Of a stretch of 64,000 bases of DNA, positions 55,581-64,000 are shown one piece after another (the stretch's first letter is position 1; every line of letters begins with the position of its first letter). This stretch comes from Gordonia terrae (GTDB taxonomy: Bacteria; Actinomycetota; Actinomycetes; Mycobacteriales; Mycobacteriaceae). Position numbers and translations under genes: made by a program. The notes beneath the pieces are model-generated. The model made no database searches and was not told the DNA's origin. It saw nothing but the letters and a program-made list of their open reading frames with translations. The DNA is taken from positions 3,038,001 through 3,102,000 of the forward strand of contig NZ_CP016594.1 in NCBI RefSeq assembly GCF_001698225.1. The letters are read 5' to 3'.

Positions 55581-57298
55581 CAGAACAGGAAATACCGTTG
55601 CGCCATCGGGAGTTCGGCGACCGGTTCGGATTCCCACACCTCACCGTCGACCCTCACCGTGAACGTGTCGGGATCGACCTCGATCGTCGGGCACGCGTCG
55701 TTGTTGATCATGTCGGCCTTGCCGACGCCGCGGGTGTTCTTGACGGGAACGAGCCTGCGGTCGACGCCGATCCGGCCGGCGAGGTCGGCGTCGGCGCCCG
55801 GGGCCACGAAGCTGACCGACGTGGCGGCCGCGAGTTTCGGTGCGGCGCCGAACATCGGTCGCGGGAAGACCGGTTGCGGCGTGGGTATCGAGGCGTTCGC
55901 GTCGCCCATCGCCGCCCAGGCGATGGCGCCGCCCTTGATGACCAGATCCGGCCGGATCCCGAAGAACGCGGGATCCCACACCACCAGGTCGGCGAGCTTG
56001 CCGACCTCGACCGAGCCGATCTCGTCGTCGAAGCCGTGCGCGCGCGCCGGGCAGATCGTGTACTTCGCGACGTAGCGCCGTGCGCGAGTGTTGTCGGCAC
56101 GCCCGTCGCCGGGAAGGGACCCTCGCTTGCGCTTCATCACGTGGGCGGTCTGCCACGTGCGCAGCACGACTTCGCCGATCCGGCCCATCGCCTGCGAGTC
56201 CGACCCGATCATCGAGATGGCACCCAGGTCGTGCAACAGGTCTTCGGCGGCGATCGTGGACGGGCGGATCCGGCTCTCGGCGAAGGCCAGATCCTCGGGG
56301 ACCGTGGGATTGAGGTGGTGACAGACCATCAGCATGTCGAGGTGCTCGTCGAGTGTGTTGACCGTGTGCGGACGAGTCGGATTCGTCGACGACGGAAGCA
56401 CATTCGGGTATGCCGCGACCGTGATGATGTCCGGCGCGTGACCACCGCCGGCGCCTTCGGTGTGATAGGCGTGGATGCCCCGGCCCGCGATCGCGCCGAG
56501 AGTGGTCTCCACGAACCCGGCCTCGTTCAGGGTGTCGGAGTGCAACGCGACCTGAACGCCGGTCTCGTCGGCGACCCGCAGGCAGGCGTCGATGGCCGCG
56601 GGTGTACTGCCCCAGTCCTCATGCAGCTTGAAACCCGAAGCGCCCGCGCGGATCTGCTCGTGCATCGACTCGGCGCTGACCGTGTTGCCCTTGCCGAGGA
56701 GTGCGATGTTCATCGGCCAGTGATCGGTGGCGGCGAGAATCGACGCCAGGTGCCACGCGCCGGGCGTCACGGTGGTCGCCTTGCTGCCCTCGGCCGGTCC
56801 CGTCCCGCCGCCGACCACGGTGGTGATCCCGTTGCCCAGCGCCTCGTCCATGATCTGCGGACAGATGAAATGGACGTGGCAGTCGATCGCGCCGGCGGTG
56901 ACGATCTTGCCGTTGCCCGCGATGATCTCGGTCGACGGTCCGATGACGAGGTCCGGATGCACCCCGTCCATGGTGTCGGGGTTGCCCGCCTTGCCCATCG
57001 CGACGATGCGGCCGTCGCGAATCCCCAGGTCCGCCTTGATGATTCCCCAGTGATCGAGGACGACGACACCGGTGATGATCGTGTCGGGAGCGCCGTCGGC
57101 GCGGGTGGCCCGGCTCTGTCCCATCGACTCGCGGATCACCTTGCCGCCGCCGAAGACCGCCTCGTCGCCGGCGCGTCCCGGCCCACCCGACAGATCGTCG
57201 GTCACCTCGATGAGCAGGTCGGTGTCGGCGAGCCGGATCAGATCGCCCATCGTCGGGCCGAACAGTTGGGCATAGCGGTCGCGTCCCAGGATGGCCAT
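55580..57298 (-). CDS. ureC: Urease subunit alpha UreC
   Basis: This 572-residue catalytic subunit hydrolyses urea to ammonia and carbamate. The dinickel site is intact: [11 protein letters not shown] for the first His pair, the carbamylated Lys near residue 224 in [14 protein letters not shown], and later His residues in [12 protein letters not shown] and [15 protein letters not shown]. The flap carries [18 protein letters not shown] with the catalytic His. Length (about 570) is standard. It lies 3 bases downstream of ureB and is followed by ureF with a one-base overlap. The enzyme is cytoplasmic. Confidence 0.98.
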   Translation of the reverse strand: MAILGRDRYAQLFGPTMGDLIRLADTDLLIEVTDDLSGGPGRAGDEAVFGGGKVIRESMGQSRATRADGAPDTIITGVVVLDHWGIIKADLGIRDGRIVAMGKAGNPDTMDGVHPDLVIGPSTEIIAGNGKIVTAGAIDCHVHFICPQIMDEALGNGITTVVGGGTGPAEGSKATTVTPGAWHLASILAATDHWPMNIALLGKGNTVSAESMHEQIRAGASGFKLHEDWGSTPAAIDACLRVADETGVQVALHSDTLNEAGFVETTLGAIAGRGIHAYHTEGAGGGHAPDIITVAAYPNVLPSSTNPTRPHTVNTLDEHLDMLMVCHHLNPTVPEDLAFAESRIRPSTIAAEDLLHDLGAISMIGSDSQAMGRIGEVVLRTWQTAHVMKRKRGSLPGDGRADNTRARRYVAKYTICPARAHGFDDEIGSVEVGKLADLVVWDPAFFGIRPDLVIKGGAIAWAAMGDANASIPTPQPVFPRPMFGAAPKLAAATSVSFVAPGADADLAGRIGVDRRLVPVKNTRGVGKADMINNDACPTIEVDPDTFTVRVDGEVWESEPVAELPMAQRYFLF

Positions 57299-57301
57299 GC
57301 G

Positions 57302-57679
57302 TCACTCACTCTCGTCACTGGGGACGGCGCCGACCGGGCCGCAGGCGCCGGGAGGATCGAGGGATATCCCGTACACCTCGCGGGTGCCGCCGAGCGGGAC
57401 GAGGCCGATGGTCATCTCGATTCCCGGCTCGAAGCGCACCGCGGTGCCGGCGGGGATGTCGAGCCTGCGGCCGTGGGCCCGCGCACGGTCGAAGACAAGC
57501 GCCTCGTTCGACTGCGGAAAGTGCACATGACTGCCGACCTGCACCGGGCGATCACCGGAGTTCACGACGCGGAGCTCGACGGCGTCGACGCCCGCGTTGA
57601 GTTCGATGGTCCCGTCGGCGGCGATGACCTCGCCCGGCACGATCGTCGATCGCGGGCCGGTGGAGTGCGTACCCGACAT
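57302..57679 (-). CDS. ureB: Urease subunit beta UreB
   Basis: This 125-residue structural subunit has the conserved [69 protein letters not shown] and TREVYGI. The C-terminus is longer than the roughly 105 residues of many species, ending in a Gly/Pro/Asp tail. It forms the heterotrimer with UreA and UreC. The ureC start lies 3 bases after its stop codon. Confidence 0.96.
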   Translation of the reverse strand: MSGTHSTGPRSTIVPGEVIAADGTIELNAGVDAVELRVVNSGDRPVQVGSHVHFPQSNEALVFDRARAHGRRLDIPAGTAVRFEPGIEMTIGLVPLGGTREVYGISLDPPGACGPVGAVPSDESE

Positions 57680-57764
57680 CTCGGTCCTTCCTGGAGTGCT
57701 GCGGTTCGGCGGACGGGACGGGTCGCGAACGGACCGTCCACCACCTGTCTCGTTCGGTCGGGGC

Positions 57765-58067
57765 TCAGGCGATCGGGTCGTGCACGGTCACCAGCTTGGT
57801 GCCGTCGGGGAAGGTCGCCTCGACCTGGACGTCGTGCAGCATCTCCGGTACGCCGTCCATCACGTCGTCGCGCCGCAGGACCTCGCGTCCCGAGGTCATC
57901 AGCTCGGCCACCGAGCGGCCGTCACGGGCGCCTTCGAGGACGTGATCGGTGATCAGCGCAACCGACTCCGGGTGGTTGAGCTTCAGACCGCGCGCCTGCC
58001 GCCTGCGGGCCAGTTCGGCCGCATACGAGATCAGCAGCCGTTCTTGTTCATGGGGCGACAATCGCAC
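57765..58067 (-). CDS. ureA: Urease subunit gamma UreA
   Basis: This 100-residue subunit has the standard sequence [42 protein letters not shown], and [25 protein letters not shown]. The GTG at 58067 gives exactly the canonical length, and AGGAG lies 8 bases upstream; the frame continues 23 codons further, but those residues are not part of the family. It starts the ureABCFGD operon. The gap to ureB is 85 bases. Confidence 0.96.
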   Translation of the reverse strand: MRLSPHEQERLLISYAAELARRRQARGLKLNHPESVALITDHVLEGARDGRSVAELMTSGREVLRRDDVMDGVPEMLHDVQVEATFPDGTKLVTVHDPIA

Positions 58068-58199
58068 CGGGAGCGCTCCTCGGGGGTGGTCGGCCGGCGG
58101 TCGATCGGTGTGGTCCGGCCGGGCAGTAGGAGACATCCTGCCATGCCGCGACAGGGTCGGCGCGCCGAGCGACGCCGGCGTGACGCGGGCCTCAGCGGC

Positions 58200-58622
58200 C
58201 TACTTGACCTCGATGTTCTGCAGTCGCACCTGCGACCGGGCCAGCAGCGCGCCGTCCTGGTCGACCATGTCGACGGCCCAGAGTTGCTGGCGGCGGCCCC
58301 GGTGGATCGGGGTGGACGTCGCGGTGACCGTGCCCGCCCGCACCGACCTCAGGAAGTCGGTGTTGTTGTTCACCCCGACGGCGGTGCCGCCGATACCGGA
58401 GTCCTGCAGCCACAGGAAGCCGCTCATGCTGGCGACACTCTCGCCGACCGCGCAGTAGACCCCGCCGTGCACGATCCCGAACGGCTGATGGTGACTCTCG
58501 GTGATCTCCATCGTCGCCACGATCCGGTCGGGCCCCGCCTCGACGACCCCGAGTCCGAGGACGCCGTCGAGTCCCTTGCCGAATGAATCCCGGAGAACCT
58601 CGTCCGCACTGTTCGCAGTCAT
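58200..58622 (-). CDS. PaaI-family thioesterase (Rv1847-like)
   Basis: This 140-residue hotdog protein has HHQPFGIVHGGVYCAVGESVASM, the PaaI catalytic loop with Asp/Gly pattern, and a C-terminal GRRQQLWAVDMVDQDGALLARSQVRLQNI. It resembles M. tuberculosis Rv1847, which lies in the same place beside ureA. Thioester hydrolysis of an aryl- or acyl-CoA is likely. The order thioesterase-ureA is kept, with 132 bases between, so it may or may not share the urease transcript. The divergent side faces blaI. Confidence 0.85.
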   Translation of the reverse strand: MTANSADEVLRDSFGKGLDGVLGLGVVEAGPDRIVATMEITESHHQPFGIVHGGVYCAVGESVASMSGFLWLQDSGIGGTAVGVNNNTDFLRSVRAGTVTATSTPIHRGRRQQLWAVDMVDQDGALLARSQVRLQNIEVK

Positions 58623-58733
58623 GACGTCAACAGTCGCATGAGCCTTCGGACGTCGCGACACCAGTCCGGCTCGCGATCGGTGTCCCCGCGGGAACACGAG
58701 GAGGGGGCGGGCCGTTGTCCATCTGTGGATACC

Positions 58734-58770
58734 GGAAGGCCCCGCACCTCTGGGAGATGCGGGGCCTTCC
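58734..58770. terminator. Strong terminator-type hairpin between the thioesterase and blaI
   Basis: GGAAGGCCCCGCA (58734-58746) pairs exactly with TGCGGGGCCTTCC (58758-58770) around an 11-base loop. It lies upstream of both divergent genes, so it does not terminate either in the ordinary way. It could be an insulator, an attenuator of an upstream read-through transcript, or a small RNA end. Confidence 0.6.
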
Positions 58771-58834
58771 GTGCCGTGGACCGGGGGTCTCTGCAGCCCT
58801 CAGGACTCTCACGCGGTCCGACGTGACACTTAAT

Positions 58835-58853
58835 GTAGGCTAGCCTTACCAAC
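58835..58853. promoter_or_regulatory. DtxR/IdeR-like iron box
   Basis: gtaggctagccttaccaac matches 14 of 19 positions of the TWAGGTTAGSCTAACCTWA consensus, and the central AGGCTAGCCT is a perfect palindrome. It lies 123 bases before blaI. IdeR bound with iron would repress an overlapping promoter. Which transcript it controls is not clear, since no iron gene is adjacent. Confidence 0.5.
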
Positions 58854-58975
58854 GTGTCAAGCGCCGCGGGAATGTCCACGTCAGAGGCGTGATCGCTCCT
58901 CGGACACGTGCACGGCACGCATGTGAGCAACAACTGGGTATCCAGCGGACCCACTATCGGAGGCAGAGCAGTAAA

Positions 58976-59374
58976 ATGCGAAAGATGAATGGCCTGGGCG
59001 ACCTCGAACGCGCTGTGATGGACTCGTTGTGGGAGAGTTCTGCCCCGCAGACGGTGCGGCAGGTGCATGCCGACCTGTCGCGTGACCGTTCCCTCGCCTA
59101 CACCACCGTCATGACCGTGTTGCAGCGGCTGGCGAAGAAGAACCTCGTGACGCAGATCCGCGACGACCGGGCGCACAAGTACGTACCGACCCACCCTCGT
59201 GAAGACCTCGTGGCGAGTCTGATGGTCGACGCGCTGAGCGAGGCCGATGCACCCGGGTCGCGTCACGCGGCGCTCGTGTCGTTCGTCGGACGCGTCGGCG
59301 CCGACGAGGCGGCCGCCCTCCGTTCCGCACTCGATGAGCTCGAAGCCGCACGCGGAACGAGCGACACCGGTTAG
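58976..59374 (+). CDS. blaI: BlaI-type winged-helix repressor
   Basis: This 132-residue repressor closely resembles M. tuberculosis BlaI (Rv1846c): MNGLGDLERAVMDSLWES, QTVRQVHADLSRDRSLAYTTVMTVLQRLAKKNLV and RDDRAHKYVPTHPREDLVASLMVDAL. The C-terminal helix is the dimerisation arm. BlaI represses its own operon and beta-lactamase or respiratory genes and is inactivated through the linked M56 protease. The ATG at 58976 lies 12 bases after GGAGG; ATG 58985 would be shorter. It is followed by the M56 gene and then gnd. Confidence 0.93.
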   Translation: MRKMNGLGDLERAVMDSLWESSAPQTVRQVHADLSRDRSLAYTTVMTVLQRLAKKNLVTQIRDDRAHKYVPTHPREDLVASLMVDALSEADAPGSRHAALVSFVGRVGADEAAALRSALDELEAARGTSDTG

Positions 59375-59419
59375 ATTCGCGACACCACCCACTCGCAGCC
59401 CACTTTTAGGAATCACCAG

Positions 59420-60373
59420 ATGACCGCCTTGCTCTTCGGCATCGTCAGCCTGGTGCTCGCCGGACCCGTACCCGAAGCACTGTCGCGGGCACGATGGCCG
59501 ATCCGAGCGCCACGCGCGGCGATGACGCTGTGGCAGGCCATTGCCCTGGCAGCCGTGTTGTCGGCGTTCAGCTGTGGCCTGGCGATCGCGGCGAACATCC
59601 TCGTGATCGGTCCGGACGGCACGCCGACCACCCACCCGGTCCGCGAGATCGAGCGGCTCGGCTGGCCGCTGTGGCTCCTCTGCGTCGGCGTCTTCGTCCT
59701 GACCCTCCTGGTCGGCGCGCGCCTGTTCTACACGGTGATCCGCGTCGGTGTGCGCACCCGCGCCCGACGCAAGGCACACCGCCAGCTCATCGACATCCTC
59801 GACCGCTGCGATCGGACCGACGACGCCGACGACCCGCTCTACGCTCGTGACGTCCGGATGATCGACGTCGAGCAACCCCTCGCCTACTGCCTGCCGGGCC
59901 TGCGCCAGCGCGTCGTGGTCAGCGAAGGCGTCGTCCATCGCCTGACCCGAGACGAACTCGTCGCCGTCATCGCCCACGAACGAGCCCACCTGCGTGCCCG
60001 GCACGACCTCGTGCTCGAGGCCTTCATCGCCCTGCACGAGGCGTTCCCCCGATTCGTGCGCAGCAGCTCCGCGCTCGGCGCGACCGAACTCCTCGTCGAG
60101 GCGCTGGCCGATGATCAGGCCGTTCGCGCGACCACCCCGACCACGCTGGGCCGAGCCCTGGTCGCCTGCGCCGACGCGGTGGCCCCGCGCGGTGCGATGG
60201 CGGTCGGCGGACCGACCACCCTGACGCGCGTCCACCGTCTGCGCGACGACCGCCCCGCCCGGGTCGTCGCCGCCGGCGCCTACGTCGCGGCCGCCGCGAT
60301 CCTGGTGCTCCCGACCCTCGCGGTCGCCATCCCGTGGCTCACCGAGCTCAACCGCCTCATGTCGGCATTCTGA
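59420..60373 (+). CDS. M56 family membrane metalloprotease (BlaR1-like)
   Basis: This 317-residue membrane protein has hydrophobic segments at the N-terminus, around residues 35-55, 75-100 and near the C-terminus. The zinc motif HERAH (residues 186-190) in LVAVIAHERAHLRARHD marks the protease; the third ligand is probably the Glu in VEALADDQAV. It lacks the large beta-lactam-binding sensor domain of staphylococcal BlaR1, as does mycobacterial Rv1845c. It probably inactivates BlaI in response to an unknown signal. A TTTTAGGAATC ribosome site precedes the ATG, 45 bases after blaI, so they form an operon. Confidence 0.86.
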   Translation: MTALLFGIVSLVLAGPVPEALSRARWPIRAPRAAMTLWQAIALAAVLSAFSCGLAIAANILVIGPDGTPTTHPVREIERLGWPLWLLCVGVFVLTLLVGARLFYTVIRVGVRTRARRKAHRQLIDILDRCDRTDDADDPLYARDVRMIDVEQPLAYCLPGLRQRVVVSEGVVHRLTRDELVAVIAHERAHLRARHDLVLEAFIALHEAFPRFVRSSSALGATELLVEALADDQAVRATTPTTLGRALVACADAVAPRGAMAVGGPTTLTRVHRLRDDRPARVVAAGAYVAAAAILVLPTLAVAIPWLTELNRLMSAF

Positions 60374-60447
60374 CCGCCCGTCGCACCCGGCTGCGTCGGC
60401 CCGGCATCACACGCGGAGGCAGATCGCCGGTTCGGACACAGAGGCAA

Positions 60448-60453
60448 TAGGCT
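60448..60453 (+). promoter_or_regulatory. Leaderless -10 box TAGGCT
   Basis: TAGGCT occupies exactly -12 to -7 relative to the ATG of gnd, and there is no ribosome site. A leaderless gnd mRNA is likely. Confidence 0.6.
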
Positions 60454-60459
60454 GTCCGC

Positions 60460-63367
<2,908 letters not shown>

Positions 63368-63368
63368 C

Positions 63369-64000
63369 GTGGAGATCCTCCTCCTGGTCGCGAGTCTCGT
63401 CGGATTCATCGCACTGACGCTGGGGACCGCCCTGTTCGTGGCGGCCGAGTTCTCGCTGACCGCGCTGGAACGCTCGACCATCACCGCCGATGTCGCCGAT
63501 CGCGGGGACCGGCGAGCGCGGATGGTCCAGCGCGCGCACTCCACCTTGTCGTTCCAGCTCTCCGGCGCCCAGTTGGGCATCACCATCACGACGCTGATCA
63601 CCGGTTACATCGCCGAACCGGTCCTCGCCCGGATACTGCGACCACCACTGAACGCACTGGGGGTCGGCGACTCCGTCGCGTCGGCGACGTCGCTGATCCT
63701 CGCGCTGGTGATCGCGACCTCGCTGTCGATGGTCCTCGGCGAGCTGATCCCGAAGAACCTGGCGATCGCCAAGCCGCTTGCGGTCGCACGGGCCACCGCG
63801 GGTCCGATGACCGTGTTCTCGGCGGTGTTCCGCTGGGCGATCAACGGACTCAACGGCACCGCGAACTGGATCGTGCGCCGTCTCGGCATCGAACCGACCG
63901 ACGAGCTGGCCTCGGCGCGGTCGCCTCAGGAACTCGTCTCGCTCGTCCGCAATTCGGCCCGCCGCGGCGCCCTGGATCAGCAGACCGCGACCCTCGTCGA
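63369..64000 (+). CDS. CNNM/hemolysin C-type membrane protein (5' part, cut by the window)
   Basis: A GTG one base after the guaB1 stop opens a frame that continues to the window end, so about 210 residues are visible. It shows the DUF21/CNNM membrane domain: an N-terminal helix [31 protein letters not shown], then [23 protein letters not shown], and [19 protein letters not shown]. The later part begins the CBS region with [16 protein letters not shown]. Relatives export magnesium or cobalt. It corresponds to Rv1842c beside guaB1 in M. tuberculosis. The C-terminal domain cannot be judged. Confidence 0.85.
   Translation, partial: MEILLLVASLVGFIALTLGTALFVAAEFSLTALERSTITADVADRGDRRARMVQRAHSTLSFQLSGAQLGITITTLITGYIAEPVLARILRPPLNALGVGDSVASATSLILALVIATSLSMVLGELIPKNLAIAKPLAVARATAGPMTVFSAVFRWAINGLNGTANWIVRRLGIEPTDELASARSPQELVSLVRNSARRGALDQQTATLV

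Larger units (their letters stand above)
58623..58975. other. Intergenic region between the thioesterase and blaI
   Basis: These 353 bases hold the strong hairpin and the iron-box-like palindrome described separately. No protein-coding frame with good codon usage is seen. The last 100 bases before blaI are unremarkable apart from the GGAGG ribosome site at 58959-58963. Confidence 0.5.

Overview
The window is gene-dense, high-GC actinobacterial DNA. Several genes point to a mycolic-acid-producing member of Mycobacteriales, and Gordonia or a close relative fits best (inference). These are an antigen-85-type mycolyltransferase homologue, a furA-katG pair, a mycothiol-type LmbE deacetylase, two F420-type flavin-split-barrel enzymes, a KstR-like operator and a GuaB1-type IMPDH homologue. 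The block from ndh through ureDGFCBA, a PaaI thioesterase, blaI, an M56 protease, gnd, guaB1 and a CNNM-type membrane protein has the order and relative orientations that I recall for M. tuberculosis Rv1854c to Rv1842c. No rRNA, tRNA, CRISPR array or complete insertion sequence was seen.

Layout. 0-5.2 kb: the end of an unidentified gene coupled to an Imm-5-like protein, a metallo-beta-lactamase-fold hydrolase, a GabD1-type aldehyde dehydrogenase, a secreted mycolyltransferase-like esterase, and an orphan gene of unusual composition. 5.3-15.1 kb: NADP-type glutamate dehydrogenase, a frameshifted MerR/sliding-clamp-like regulator, and small housekeeping or hypothetical genes (AlkD-like repair, ABM monooxygenase, PhoD-like phosphatase, VOC protein, F420-type PPOX protein, GXWXG/DUF4334 protein). 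15.2-18.0 kb: furA-katG with a FurA-type operator. 18.2-21.4 kb: a three-gene operon that matches the URC uracil-catabolism pathway (GTP cyclohydrolase II-like Urc1, Urc4/DUF1688, uracil phosphoribosyltransferase).

21.4-25.1 kb: CPBP protease, BASS-type transporter, and a divergent hydroxysteroid-type SDR and DapB-like dehydrogenase sharing a KstR-like operator. 25.3-31 kb: a two-component system divergent from an ABC exporter, then a membrane alpha/beta hydrolase. 31-37.7 kb: an AraC regulator coupled to a DHFR-like reductase, a thioesterase, a dienoyl-CoA-isomerase-like crotonase, a DUF222-HNH gene in an intergenic island carrying repeats, a sugar-kinase-like ATPase and a Ddn-type protein. 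37.7-51 kb: htpG with a membrane-anchored partner, an LmbE deacetylase, and a thioesterase-recC-recB-recD operon with ATGA couplings. 51-64 kb: GNAT acetyltransferase and the conserved ndh-urease-blaI-gnd-guaB1 block, cut by the window end inside a CNNM transporter.

How the parts work together. The URC operon would release urea from uracil and the urease operon could hydrolyse it, a possible but unproven nitrogen salvage route, with glutamate dehydrogenase available to assimilate the ammonium. The regulatory sites read from the sequence are the FurA box, a KstR-like palindrome, a DtxR/IdeR-like box before blaI, a MerR-type spacer operator and several leaderless promoters with a TAnnnT hexamer just upstream of the start codon.
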